Of a DNA stretch of 64,000 nucleotides, positions 24,956-34,121 are shown piece by piece. Position numbers and translations under genes: made by a program. Below the pieces are notes generated by a model. That model had not been told where the DNA came from, ran no database searches, and saw nothing but the letters and a program-made list of their open reading frames with translations. Source of the DNA: Advenella kashmirensis W13003 (GTDB lineage Bacteria; Pseudomonadota; Gammaproteobacteria; Burkholderiales; Burkholderiaceae_B); assembly GCF_000506985.1 (NCBI RefSeq), contig NZ_KI650982.1:62001-126000 (forward strand), read 5' to 3'. The first letter of the stretch is position 1; the number at the start of each line of letters is the position of its first letter.

Positions 24956-25879
24956 TTAAAGGCGGCTTTGATTCTCGGACTCAATCGGCATGGTCATCTG
25001 AGCGCTCATTTCAACCAGATCACGCATCACCTGCAACGTGAGTTTCGAATGACTTTGGCCTTTCAATGTGAAAATACCGATCTGACGATTGGGCGCGCCC
25101 TTGAGTGTCAATATACGCAAATCCTCTTTGATGAAGGGCCGAGCCGCCGACAGGGGCAGCAAGGCCATGCCACACCCGGCTCGCACAAACTGGGAAATGG
25201 TGTTTAAATCCCGCAGTGCAAACGCGGGTGTGAACGTCGCCCCACGTTCAGAGAAATACTGGTCGACACCCGCCCGGGTGCTGGTACCCTCCGGCATGGA
25301 AATAATCGGCAGCGCCGCCAGCCCCTCTATGTCCCAGCGTTTGAGCGGCACCGCGACATCGGGCCGGTGCATCAGCACAAAGGGCTCCACAAACAGTTTG
25401 GTGAAGCGCAAGCCATCGACGGTGTTTTCTCTTGCCGCCAGGACAATATCGACTTTTCTGTCATAAAGCAGTTCCATGGCCTCGTTGGCGATCAGATCAA
25501 AGACCTGCACCTGCGCCTGCGGATTCGTCTTGCCCAGCGTGCGGATCAGTCTGGGCAAGAGCGTTGCGGCCAGCGTCGGCAAGGCGGCAATGGCCATGCG
25601 CTGATTGCGCAAGCGGACCATCTGCTCGAAATTGTTCAATCCTGTCTGGTAGCCGGAAACAACCTTGCGGGCCACCTCCAGTAGCGCCTGGCCGTCCCGG
25701 GTCAGGCCCACATGCCGGGTACTGCGCTCGAAAAGTCGAACGCCCACGCTCTCTTCAATCGTCCTGACCAGTTTGCTCAGCGTTGGCTGGGTCATATGCA
25801 ATTGGTCTGCGGCTTTGTGAAAACTCAATGAATCGGCCAGTGTTACAAAAATATGCAGATGCCTTGGAGATAGATTCAT
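24956..25879 (-). CDS. LysR-family transcriptional regulator
   Basis: The protein has 307 residues (MNLSPRHLHIFVTLADSLSFHKAADQLHMTQPTLSKLVRTIE), a standard LysR DNA-binding domain plus effector domain (AALPTLAATLLPRLIRTL). It is divergent from the SDR-SDR-CMD-Bug operon beginning at 25973 (93-base gap), which it most likely controls through the inverted repeat at 25895-25918. It is also just upstream of the MFS gene, so a role there is possible. Confidence 0.92.
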   Translation of the reverse strand: MNLSPRHLHIFVTLADSLSFHKAADQLHMTQPTLSKLVRTIEESVGVRLFERSTRHVGLTRDGQALLEVARKVVSGYQTGLNNFEQMVRLRNQRMAIAALPTLAATLLPRLIRTLGKTNPQAQVQVFDLIANEAMELLYDRKVDIVLAARENTVDGLRFTKLFVEPFVLMHRPDVAVPLKRWDIEGLAALPIISMPEGTSTRAGVDQYFSERGATFTPAFALRDLNTISQFVRAGCGMALLPLSAARPFIKEDLRILTLKGAPNRQIGIFTLKGQSHSKLTLQVMRDLVEMSAQMTMPIESENQSRL

Positions 25880-25894
25880 GCCTTTTCTCTATCA

Positions 25895-25918
25895 AATAAG
25901 TAAAAAAAAGAACTTATT
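25895..25918. promoter_or_regulatory. Inverted repeat between LysR and the SDR operon
   Basis: AATAAGT and ACTTATT form a perfect 7-bp repeat with an A-rich 10-base spacer. The arms lie in the divergent promoter. It is a plausible regulator site though not of the T-N11-A form. Confidence 0.4.
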
Positions 25919-25972
25919 CTTTTGTCGTCTCAAGTGTAACCTTGATCCTGTACAGATAAAACAGGTGAACAT

Positions 25973-26767
25973 ATGCTAAGACTGGATAACAAAGTAGCCC
26001 TGGTGACAGGTTGCGGGACAATGGAAAGCGGCTGGGGCAATGGCAAGGCGACTGCCGTGATGCTGGCCAGACAGGGTGCGACCGTTTATGGATGCGACCT
26101 GAATCAGGAAGCGGCAGAACGAACGCGCGATATTATTCTGGAAGAAGGCGGCGCCGCGACCGTGCAGCCCTGCGACGTAACCCAGTCCGCCCAGGTCGCC
26201 GACATGGTCGCCAACTGCATTGCACAGTACGGCCGCATCGATATTCTGGTCAATAACGTGGGCCGCTCAGAACCCGGCGATCCGGTCACCATGGACGAAG
26301 CGGTCTGGCATGAGCAATTACAGGTCAATCTCACCTCTGCTTTCCTGTGTTGCAAGCACGTTATTCCCATCATGGAAGCCCAGGAAGGCGGCTCGATTAT
26401 CAATATGTCTTCTGTCGCCGGCCTGCGTTACGTGGGAAAACCGCAAGTGGCCTATGCAGCGGCAAAGGCGGCCCTGATGCAAATGACCACGACTACAGCC
26501 GTCATTTATGCGAAAAAAAATATCCGGCTTAACTCAGTCGTGCCCGGATTGATGTTCACTCCCCTGGTTGAGCGCCTGGCAAAAAAATATGCAGGCGGCG
26601 ATTATGAAGCCTTCGTTGCTCACCGCCACGGCCAGGTGCCGATGGGGCGCATGGGCGATGCCTGGGATATTGCGCACGCCGTCCTTTTTCTGGCCAGTGA
26701 TGAAAGTCGCTACATCACGGCCCAACAGATCGTGGTCGACGGCGGCGTGACCATGACCACCCCTTAA
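25973..26767 (+). CDS. Short-chain dehydrogenase/reductase
   Basis: The 264-residue NAD(P)-dependent oxidoreductase has a Rossmann TGCGTMESGWGNG variant (longer glycine loop than TGxxxGIG), VNNVGRSEP, and the catalytic Ser147/Tyr161/Lys165 in SVAGLRYVGKPQVAYAAAK. A second SDR with the same unusual loop starts 15 bases later, so they look like a duplicated pair. The substrate is unknown; the linked CMD and Bug genes point to an acid or lactone. Confidence 0.93.
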   Translation: MLRLDNKVALVTGCGTMESGWGNGKATAVMLARQGATVYGCDLNQEAAERTRDIILEEGGAATVQPCDVTQSAQVADMVANCIAQYGRIDILVNNVGRSEPGDPVTMDEAVWHEQLQVNLTSAFLCCKHVIPIMEAQEGGSIINMSSVAGLRYVGKPQVAYAAAKAALMQMTTTTAVIYAKKNIRLNSVVPGLMFTPLVERLAKKYAGGDYEAFVAHRHGQVPMGRMGDAWDIAHAVLFLASDESRYITAQQIVVDGGVTMTTP

Positions 26768-26782
26768 CTGTCGGAGACTGGT

Positions 26783-27592
26783 GTGACACAGTTCAAAGGC
26801 CGTGTAAACGGTAAAGTCGCGATTGTGACGGGGGCCGGAAGCGTCGGCGCAGGCTGGGGCAATGGCCGCGCCACGGCGGTTAGGCTGGCCCAGGAAGGTG
26901 CGATCGTCGTTGCGGTAGACCGGGATCTGGACGCCATGCAGGAAACCCGGCAATTGGCAGGTGAACATGCCGACGCCATCGCGCCGACTACGTGCGATGT
27001 AACAGATGATAACGCCGTGCAGGCGCTGGCGCACGCCACCCAGCAGAAATACGGTCGCATTGATATTCTGGTCAACAATGTGGGTGCCCCCGTGCCAGGC
27101 GGCCCCACTACGCTGACCCTGGCACAATGGCAGGCGCAACTTGATCTGAATTTGAGCAGCGTGTTTCTGACATGCCGGCATGTATTGCCCATTATGCAAT
27201 CGCAAGAGAGCGGCGCGATTGTCAATGTGGCGTCAACCTCAGGCATTCGGTGGACGGGTGCTGCCCAGATCGCGTATGCGTCTGCCAAAGCCGGCGTCAT
27301 TCAGTTTGGCCGTGTAGCCGCTGTCGAGCATGCACCCAGTGGCATTCGCGTCAATACCGTCGTCCCCGGCCAACTTCATACGCCCCTGGTGGATGCCTTC
27401 CTGGCACGGGATCAGGCCGATGGGGACACATCGGCGCTGCTTGCGCGTCGCCAGGCGAGAATTCCGTTACCATTCACCGGCGATGGACGCGATACGGCAA
27501 ATGCCATCCTTTTCTTGGCTTCGGATGAAGCCCGTTTTATCACCGGAACAGAATTGGTCGTAGACGGAGGCATGAGCGCGCGTTGCGACTGA
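26783..27592 (+). CDS. Short-chain dehydrogenase/reductase (GTG start)
   Basis: The 269-residue SDR has TGAGSVGAGWGNG, NNVGAPVPGG and STSGIRWTGAAQIAYASAK. The start is GTG at 26783 with CGGAGACTG upstream. Its extended glycine loop and overall wording resemble the SDR at 25973, consistent with tandem duplication. It is followed after 39 bases by the CMD-family gene. Its product may act in sequence with the neighbour or differ in stereochemistry. Confidence 0.92.
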   Translation: MTQFKGRVNGKVAIVTGAGSVGAGWGNGRATAVRLAQEGAIVVAVDRDLDAMQETRQLAGEHADAIAPTTCDVTDDNAVQALAHATQQKYGRIDILVNNVGAPVPGGPTTLTLAQWQAQLDLNLSSVFLTCRHVLPIMQSQESGAIVNVASTSGIRWTGAAQIAYASAKAGVIQFGRVAAVEHAPSGIRVNTVVPGQLHTPLVDAFLARDQADGDTSALLARRQARIPLPFTGDGRDTANAILFLASDEARFITGTELVVDGGMSARCD

Positions 27593-27631
27593 ATGATTCC
27601 CCCATTATTTCAAACCTGATAAGGAGCCACA

Positions 27632-28144
27632 ATGGCAAGAATACCCTATGCAACACTAAATCGGCCGGAAACCGCCGAGCTGGAAAAACGCATCACGAAA
27701 GAGCGTGGAGAAATATTTCATCTGTATGGAATGCTGCTCAATAGCCCTCCCATTGCCGAAGGCTGGCTGAATTTTCTGACTGCAGTTCGCCAGAAAAGCT
27801 CACTCGCAGCCGATGTGCGGGAGTTGCTGATCATGCGCGTGGCCGTCCTGAACGAAGCGGACTACGAGTTTGCGCAACACATGCCATTTGCCATTCGAGC
27901 AGGCTATACGCAGTCTCAGATGGAGCAGTTGCGGGAAAACAGGCTACAGGATTTCAGCGATCGGGATAAAGCGGCCCTGGCATACTGCGACGCCATGACA
28001 CGCCAGATCCGCGTACCCGATGAAACATTTGAGGCAATTCGACCTTATTTCAATGAACAGGAACTGGTGGAAGTCACCGCCACCATCGCCGCCTACAACA
28101 TGGTTTCCCGCTTCCTGGAGGCGCTACAGATCGACCATGATTAA
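27632..28144 (+). CDS. Carboxymuconolactone decarboxylase-family protein
   Basis: The 170-residue CMD-fold protein has LAADVRELLIMRVAVLNEADYEFAQHMPFAIRAG, the family helix-turn in which an ExxYxxxxH pattern replaces the AhpD CxxC pair. It likely acts on a lactone or carboxylated ring compound made by the SDRs, but no reaction is known. The ATG follows AAGGAGCCACA. It is followed after 42 bases by a Bug gene, closing the operon. Confidence 0.85.
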   Translation: MARIPYATLNRPETAELEKRITKERGEIFHLYGMLLNSPPIAEGWLNFLTAVRQKSSLAADVRELLIMRVAVLNEADYEFAQHMPFAIRAGYTQSQMEQLRENRLQDFSDRDKAALAYCDAMTRQIRVPDETFEAIRPYFNEQELVEVTATIAAYNMVSRFLEALQIDHD

Positions 28145-28186
28145 TCAAGACAGGTAAATCCTGGCACAATAACGAGGAGACAAAAG

Positions 28187-29164
28187 ATGAACACAATATT
28201 CAAAGGCTGGAAAACAGCCATCGCATTGCTCTGCGGCGCGTTCATGATGCATTCGGCTGCGGCGCAGGAATCCTTTCCGAAAGAGCCGATCCAGTTGGTC
28301 ATTCCCTTCGCCCCTGGCGATACGGATAAAATGTTGCGCCCCATCGCAGACCGGATGCGCGACACCCTGGGACAGCCCGTCGTCCTGCAATACAAACCTG
28401 GTGCAGGCGGTGGCGTCGGTGCCGGTCAGGTCGCCAACGCCAAGCCGGACGGCTATACACTGGTGGGCAGCTCACCCGGTGCATTGGTGATCGTGCCACT
28501 TGCAAACAAAGAAATCAAATATGAAACGGAATCCTTCGCGCCGATTGCCGCGTTCTCGAAAGGCGCATTTTTGCTCCTGGTACCGGCTGACTCTCCTTAT
28601 AAAACGCTGGACGATCTGGTCAAGGCCGCAAAGCAAAAGCCAGGTACGATCACCTACGGCAGTTCGGGAACAATGGGTATCACCCATTTGCTGACCGAAA
28701 TTTTTTCAAAAAATGCTAAAGTGCAGCTCATGCATGTTCCCTATCAGGGAAGTACACCGGCAGTGGTCGATTTGCTGGGTAAGGAAATTGACATGGCGAC
28801 CGCAGCAATCGCACCGGCGCTGGGTTATGTGAAGGCCGGCAGATTGCGGGCACTGGCCGTCATCAGCGATCGTCGCACCGCCCTTTTGCCCGATGTACCG
28901 ACGACGGCAGAGTTGGGTTATGGCGTGAACAGTCCCGCACTCTACGGTATTGTGGCGCCCAAGGGAACTCCAAAAGACAGGATTGACGCCATCTACCAGG
29001 CAGCAAAAAAAGCCGTTGCCTCGCATAAAGATGAAATCACCAAAAATCTGGCCACACTGGGCGCAGAAGTGCAATTGCTGGATCCCGAAGCCTATGCCGC
29101 CTATTTGCAGGAACAGAAAACGATGTTTGCAGAGGCGATCGACGGATTGACGATCGGAAAATGA
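28187..29164 (+). CDS. Bug/TctC-family periplasmic solute-binding protein (altered loop)
   Basis: The protein has 325 residues with a signal peptide (ALLCGAFMMHSAAAQ). The first binding loop reads IPFAPGDTDKML, with one Gly of the usual PGGxxD missing, so ligand contacts may differ. QYKPGAGGGVG, PDGYTLVGS and MHVPYQGSTPA are normal. The ATG follows GAGGAGACAAAAG. It is the last gene of the SDR-CMD operon and converges with the IclR gene. Confidence 0.92.
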   Translation: MNTIFKGWKTAIALLCGAFMMHSAAAQESFPKEPIQLVIPFAPGDTDKMLRPIADRMRDTLGQPVVLQYKPGAGGGVGAGQVANAKPDGYTLVGSSPGALVIVPLANKEIKYETESFAPIAAFSKGAFLLLVPADSPYKTLDDLVKAAKQKPGTITYGSSGTMGITHLLTEIFSKNAKVQLMHVPYQGSTPAVVDLLGKEIDMATAAIAPALGYVKAGRLRALAVISDRRTALLPDVPTTAELGYGVNSPALYGIVAPKGTPKDRIDAIYQAAKKAVASHKDEITKNLATLGAEVQLLDPEAYAAYLQEQKTMFAEAIDGLTIGK

Positions 29165-29198
29165 GGGTGCGGCATCTGCCGGGCCGATCGCTGTTGCA

Positions 29199-29975
29199 TC
29201 ATTCTTCGGCCTCAAGCAGTGCTGCGGCAAGACCCAGCAAAACCGGACTGAGTTCCTTTTCAATCTCCGCCGGATCCCTCTGGGTATTGACACTGACATT
29301 CAAAACATGAACAGGATGAAACTGGTAGCGTAGCGGTGTTGCCAGTGCGATCACATTGGGCTGCCACGAAGCCAGGCAGTAGCCTGACTTCTGAACCTGC
29401 CTGACCGATCTGAGAATATCCCCCTCCAGCGACGCCCAGTCCGCATGACGCCGAAGATGCAGCCGCTGCAACAGCGCACGTTGTTCTGTGAGTGAAAGAC
29501 TGGCCAGATAAGCGCGTCCAAGCGAAGTCAGTTCAATCGGCACGCGCTGGCCGGCGACCACATTGCGCAGTGACACCTTTTTATTGAAGCGCACTGATTC
29601 CAGATAGACCATCTCGTCCCCGTCAATGGTGGCAATACCCACATTGATTTTGTGCGTTTGGGCCACGCGTTGCATCAGGGGTGCAGCACTTTTCAGCACG
29701 GCAGAAGCCGAGCGCATTGCGTGTGCAAAACTGAGCAATGGAGCCGCCAGCCGATAGGCCCGCTCTCGTGCATCGTATTCCAGCATACCGGTGCGCACCA
29801 GTGTTTGCGTCAGGCGGCTGACCGTGGCCGGTGCAATGCCGGTACGTTCGCTCAATTCGCTGTTCCCGATCAAATCGGCCCCTGGACGAAAAGCCCGCAG
29901 AATATCAATTCCGCGTTCCAGCGATCTGTTTTGTGCCGGTCGTGCCAGACGTTGTTGCGCCGAATTTTTCGTCAT
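29199..29975 (-). CDS. IclR-family transcriptional regulator
   Basis: The 258-residue protein has an N-terminal winged helix (SLERGIDILRAFRPGADLIGNSELSERTGIAPATVSRLTQTL) and the IclR effector domain (VPIELTSLGRAYLASLS). It is divergent from the Bug-ECH-synthetase operon at 30125 with a 149-base gap that holds a strong imperfect inverted repeat. IclR proteins in such positions commonly control aromatic or organic-acid catabolism in response to the substrate or its intermediate. Confidence 0.93.
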   Translation of the reverse strand: MTKNSAQQRLARPAQNRSLERGIDILRAFRPGADLIGNSELSERTGIAPATVSRLTQTLVRTGMLEYDARERAYRLAAPLLSFAHAMRSASAVLKSAAPLMQRVAQTHKINVGIATIDGDEMVYLESVRFNKKVSLRNVVAGQRVPIELTSLGRAYLASLSLTEQRALLQRLHLRRHADWASLEGDILRSVRQVQKSGYCLASWQPNVIALATPLRYQFHPVHVLNVSVNTQRDPAEIEKELSPVLLGLAAALLEAEE

Positions 29976-30016
29976 CTGTCCCTGCCTGTATTTCCATCTA
30001 GTGAAATTGTCGTATT

Positions 30017-30051
30017 ACGTTTGTGCAGTTTACCGCATAAACTGCAAACGT
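30017..30051. promoter_or_regulatory. Imperfect inverted repeat, IclR operator candidate
   Basis: ACGTTTGTGCAGTTTA (30017-30032) and TAAACTGCAAACGT (30038-30051) are complementary apart from a two-base bulge, with a 5-base spacer. The dyad is midway between the divergent IclR and Bug genes, the expected place for an IclR operator. Confidence 0.55.
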
Positions 30052-30124
30052 CATATTCAAGCGCATACGCCAGTAAGACGAACGTGCAACTACCCTTCAG
30101 ACAGACAAAATAACAGGAGAGACA

Positions 30125-31126
30125 ATGATACAGATTACGATATCCAAACGCTGGCGACAAACGATCCGTGCGACGCTTTTCACGATCACGGGACTTGCGT
30201 CGCTCGTGCCCGTTTCCGCAACGTACGCGGCATACCCGGAACGCCCTATCCGGCTGATCGTGCCATTCGCACCGGGCGGCGGTACGGACATGATTTCCCG
30301 GCTGATCGCCGAAGGCATGAGTAAAGACCTGCACCAGACCATCATTGTTGAAAACAAGCCGGGCGCCGGCACTACCATCGGCTCAGACGAAGTGGCACGT
30401 GCCAAGCCTGACGGATACACGCTGCTGATGGCGACCTTTGCCCATGTCGTCAATCCCTATTTGCATCCCAAACTACCCTACGATACCGACAAGGCTTTTG
30501 CTGCGATCAGCATGATCGGTCATTCCCCTAACGTACTGGTCGTCAAACCGGACAGCCCGATCAAATCGGTGAAAGCGTTGATCGAAGCGGCAAAACAGAA
30601 GCCGGGGACACTCACCTACGCTTCTCAAGGCGTTGGCACCTCAGCGCATCTGGCCGGCGAAATGCTGGAGTCCCTGGCCAAAGTAAACATGTCCCATGTC
30701 CCCTACCGGGGTGCGGGCCCTGCGCTCAATGATCTGCTGGGTGGTCATGTCGACATGATGTTCGGGACGGCCGCAGCGGTCGGTCCGTCACTGGAAGCGG
30801 GCACCTTGCGCGCCCTGGGCGTGACCTCCGCAGAGCGTTCTCCCAAGTTGCCCGACATTCCGACCATTGCCGAAAGCGGTGTGCCGGATTACGTTCTGGA
30901 CGCCTGGTACGGCCTGTATGCCCCGGCAGGCACGCCTGCTGATGTCATTGAAAAACTCAACGCAGCTGCACACAAGGCGGCCAATGATGAAACGTTCCGT
31001 GCGAAAGTTCAGGGCGAAGGCCTTGTCATCTCGACCGGTACGCCAAAAGACCTGGATGACTATATCAAAGGCGAGCAAGCACGCTGGAAAAAGGTGATTT
31101 CCGCCAGCAATATCACACTCGACTAG
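30125..31126 (+). CDS. Bug/TctC-family periplasmic solute-binding protein
   Basis: The protein has 333 residues with a signal peptide (TLFTITGLASLVPVSATYAA). It shows AYPERPIRLIVPFAPGGGTD, VENKPGAGTTIG, PDGYTLLMA and SHVPYRGAGPA. The ATG at 30125 follows AACAGGAGAGACA. It opens an operon with an enoyl-CoA-hydratase-family protein and an acyl-CoA synthetase, so it should capture the acid that the synthetase activates. Confidence 0.94.
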   Translation: MIQITISKRWRQTIRATLFTITGLASLVPVSATYAAYPERPIRLIVPFAPGGGTDMISRLIAEGMSKDLHQTIIVENKPGAGTTIGSDEVARAKPDGYTLLMATFAHVVNPYLHPKLPYDTDKAFAAISMIGHSPNVLVVKPDSPIKSVKALIEAAKQKPGTLTYASQGVGTSAHLAGEMLESLAKVNMSHVPYRGAGPALNDLLGGHVDMMFGTAAAVGPSLEAGTLRALGVTSAERSPKLPDIPTIAESGVPDYVLDAWYGLYAPAGTPADVIEKLNAAAHKAANDETFRAKVQGEGLVISTGTPKDLDDYIKGEQARWKKVISASNITLD

Positions 31127-31154
31127 AACCCACCCATAAAAGGAATTGAAGAAA

Positions 31155-31979
31155 ATGAAAAATGCCCTGATCAACGTTGAGGTGCATGCCGGTATTGCAA
31201 CCGTGTTTTTGAACCGCCCCGAGAAGCGCAATGCCATGAGCGACGATATGCGTACCGAATTCATACGGGTTCTGGAAGACATTGCAGCGGACAACACGAT
31301 TCGTGCACTGGTGCTGACAGGCAACGGCAAAGGTTTCTGCGCGGGCGGCGACGTTGCCGGCATGCAGCGACGCATGGACGCCCCTGCGGGCGAAGTCGCG
31401 ATGAATGGATGGAGCCGGCAACAACGGGTCCATCATGCGGTCGCACTGCTGCATACGATGCCTAAACCGACCATTGCCGCCGTCAACGGCGCCGCATCAG
31501 GACTGGGCGCTGACACAGCCATGAGTTGCGATTTTATTGTTGCTTCGGATGCCGCGACATTCACCTGGTCGTATATCAACCGTGGCCTGATTCCGGACGG
31601 CGGCGGCATGTATTTTTTGCCACGGCGTATCGGTCTGCCCAAAGCCAAGGAACTCATATTCAGCGGACGCACTGTCAAGGCAGAAGAAGCACTGGCTTTG
31701 GGAATCGCCGATCGAACCACCTCACCGGATGCGTTGCTGAGCGATGCTCAACAATGGGCACGAGAACTGAGCGCCGGTTCCGGTACAGCACTTGCGCTGG
31801 GCAAAACCATTCTGAACCAGACATTCGAGCTGACGGCTACCGAGGCATTCGCGCAGGGCAGCCAGGCTCAGGGGATCTGTTATACCAGCACCGAGCACCG
31901 TGAATCGGTAAAAGCCTTTCTCGCAAAAATGGCGGATAAAAAAACAGCCTCATCCACGGAGCACAAGCAGCAATCATGA
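31155..31979 (+). CDS. Enoyl-CoA hydratase/isomerase-family protein
   Basis: This crotonase-fold protein of 274 residues has GKGFCAGGDVAGM and NGAASGLGADTAMSCDF. At the two Glu positions of true hydratases it carries Asp (GADTAM) and a Tyr (SYINRG), and the next turn reads IPDGGG. The set resembles isomerase or hydrolase-type crotonases (PaaG-like IPDxGG), so hydration of enoyl-CoA is uncertain. The ATG at 31155 has AAAAGGAATTG upstream; an in-frame TTG at 31146 is not preferred. Its stop overlaps the next start by four bases. Confidence 0.88.
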   Translation: MKNALINVEVHAGIATVFLNRPEKRNAMSDDMRTEFIRVLEDIAADNTIRALVLTGNGKGFCAGGDVAGMQRRMDAPAGEVAMNGWSRQQRVHHAVALLHTMPKPTIAAVNGAASGLGADTAMSCDFIVASDAATFTWSYINRGLIPDGGGMYFLPRRIGLPKAKELIFSGRTVKAEEALALGIADRTTSPDALLSDAQQWARELSAGSGTALALGKTILNQTFELTATEAFAQGSQAQGICYTSTEHRESVKAFLAKMADKKTASSTEHKQQS

Positions 31980-34063
31980 ATGCAATATCACGCCTGATTC
32001 AACCGCGCAGCGTTGCCATCATCGGTGCCTCGGCCGATCTGCAGAAAACGGCCGGCCGGCCCCTGTCCTATTTGCAAAAACATGGCTTTGAAGGCGCTAT
32101 TTACCCGGTCAACCCGCGGGTCTCGCATATAGGGGATGTGCCTTGTTATCCCGATATCGATGCCATCCCCGGCGTTCCGGATGTGGCGATCGTGCTGCTG
32201 GGCGCAGGGCGCGCGCAGCAGGCAGTGGCCGAACTTGCCAGCAAAGGTACCGGCGCCGCCATTGTGCTGGCCAGCGGGTATTCAGAGGCCGGAGAAGACG
32301 GACAGCGGCTGCAGCAACAGTTGCGCGAGGCAGCCGGTCCGATGCGCATATTAGGCCCCAATACCATCGGCCTGGTCAACCTGACAGACAATATTCCCTT
32401 GTCGGCAAGCGGCGCACTGGAAATGGATCATTTTCCGGCCGGTTCCCTGGGCGTGGTATCGCAAAGCGGCGGCATTCTGGGGGCCCTGCTCTCACGCGCC
32501 GCAGCGCGCGGCGTCGGCATGTCCAAGCTGATTTCCACCAGCAATGAAGTGGATCTGGAACTGGCCGATTTCATCGACTACCTGGTCGATGATGACGCGA
32601 CGCGCGTCATCGCGCTTTATATTGAAGCCATTCGCCATCCGCAGAAATTCCGCGCTGCCGCTCTGCGTGCACGACTTGCGGGCAAACCCATCGTCGCGTT
32701 CAAAATCGGTCGATCCGAAGCAGGCGCCCAGGCGGCGGTTTCCCATACCGGCGCACTGGCTGGCCAGGATACCATGTACGATGCACTGTTCAGGCAGACC
32801 GGCGTCATACGGGCCCAGCGATTTACGGATTTGCTGGACATGCCGAGTGCACTTGCAACAGGCAGAACACTGCACGGCAGGCGCATCGCGATTCTGACCT
32901 CGACAGGTGGCGCGGGAACCCTTGTTTCAGACAGTCTGGGCGTGGCCGATTTCGAGACCCCTGCACCGGGTGTCGAAACGTCATCCACCTTGCGCGCGTT
33001 GCAGACAGGCATGCCGGCAGCCCTGGATCGCAATCCGGTTGACGTCACGCTGGCGGGTTTACAACCGGACTTGTTGCGCGGTGCGATTCGCGCTCTCGCT
33101 GACAGCAGCGATTACGATGCGCTTATCATGGTCGTGGGCTCGTCCAGTCTTGCGCAACCCGAGCTCATGGCAAATGCCATTGACGATTGCCTGCCTCACA
33201 CGAACAAACCCATTCTTGCTTTTGTCAGCCCGCATGCGCCCAATGTCGCGTGCCTGTTGAACCAGCGAGGCATTCCGGCTTTTATGGAGCCCGAAAGCTG
33301 CGCCGTTGCTCTCGATGCCCTGTGGCAGACTAAAGACGGGCTGCCATCAGAGAGCACGAATGCCGAAAGAATCGACGTCGCCCTGGCCGACCTTCCCCAC
33401 GGTTCCCTGAACGAAGCACAAGCCAAAGCATTGTTTGCACGCTTTGGCATTCCGGGTGTGCGCGAAACCATCGTATCCACGCCAACCCAAGCGCAAGAAG
33501 CAGCGCAGGCACTCGGCAGCCGCGTGGTATTGAAAATTGTATCCGCTGACATTCTGCATAAAAGCGATGTCGGTGGCGTGGCGGTGGGCATCGCACCACA
33601 GCAGGTTTCCGATCGCATTGTTCAAATGCAAAAGGAAGTCAGCCTAAAGGCAGGGGTGTGCCCCGACCAGTTTCTTGTTCAGGAAATGGTCACCGACGGC
33701 GTCGAGCTGATTCTGGGCTTTCATCGTGACGCGTTGGGCAGCGCCATTCTGCTGGGCATGGGTGGCGTGACAGCGGAACTGCTGAAAGACACCAGCATGC
33801 GTCTGCTGCCCACGCATGGAGGCCTGAACCTGGACGATGCCTATAGCCTGATGCGTGATCTGCGTACCTGGCCCTTACTGGATGGTTATCGCGGCAGGAT
33901 AAAAGCGGACCAGAAGGCGCTGGCACAAGCCATCGTGGCGTTTTCAAATATGGTGGCCGATCTCGGTGACAAACTCACCGTCGCCGAAATCAATCCGCTG
34001 TTTGTGCTTCCAGAAGGCCAGGGGGTGAAAGCGGCGGATGGGATTGCGATTCTATCTGAATAA
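31976..34063 (+). CDS. Acyl-CoA synthetase, ADP-forming (fused alpha-beta)
   Basis: The 695-residue enzyme makes an acyl-CoA from acid, CoA and ATP through a phosphohistidine. In order: CoA-binding domain (SVAIIGASADLQKTAGRP), ligase/His region (AAVSHTGALAG), then an ATP-grasp part (VVLKIVSADILHKSDVGGVAVG). Fused enzymes of this type include FerA, the feruloyl-CoA synthetase of Sphingobium, and acetate-CoA ligases. The ATG overlaps the preceding gene. With a Bug protein and a crotonase it could initiate side-chain breakdown of an aromatic or organic acid; the substrate is unknown. A hairpin follows the stop. Confidence 0.93.
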   Translation: MNAISRLIQPRSVAIIGASADLQKTAGRPLSYLQKHGFEGAIYPVNPRVSHIGDVPCYPDIDAIPGVPDVAIVLLGAGRAQQAVAELASKGTGAAIVLASGYSEAGEDGQRLQQQLREAAGPMRILGPNTIGLVNLTDNIPLSASGALEMDHFPAGSLGVVSQSGGILGALLSRAAARGVGMSKLISTSNEVDLELADFIDYLVDDDATRVIALYIEAIRHPQKFRAAALRARLAGKPIVAFKIGRSEAGAQAAVSHTGALAGQDTMYDALFRQTGVIRAQRFTDLLDMPSALATGRTLHGRRIAILTSTGGAGTLVSDSLGVADFETPAPGVETSSTLRALQTGMPAALDRNPVDVTLAGLQPDLLRGAIRALADSSDYDALIMVVGSSSLAQPELMANAIDDCLPHTNKPILAFVSPHAPNVACLLNQRGIPAFMEPESCAVALDALWQTKDGLPSESTNAERIDVALADLPHGSLNEAQAKALFARFGIPGVRETIVSTPTQAQEAAQALGSRVVLKIVSADILHKSDVGGVAVGIAPQQVSDRIVQMQKEVSLKAGVCPDQFLVQEMVTDGVELILGFHRDALGSAILLGMGGVTAELLKDTSMRLLPTHGGLNLDDAYSLMRDLRTWPLLDGYRGRIKADQKALAQAIVAFSNMVADLGDKLTVAEINPLFVLPEGQGVKAADGIAILSE

Positions 34064-34084
34064 ATATCACAGATGTGTACCGGA

Positions 34085-34110
34085 TGCAGGGGATGAATTA
34101 CCCCCCTGCA
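34085..34110. terminator. Hairpin between convergent genes
   Basis: TGCAGGGG pairs with CCCCTGCA over a 10-base loop between the synthetase and the leftward reductase gene. It has no long T-run, so it may be a weak bidirectional terminator. Confidence 0.45.
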
Positions 34111-34121
34111 GCAGTGCCTCA

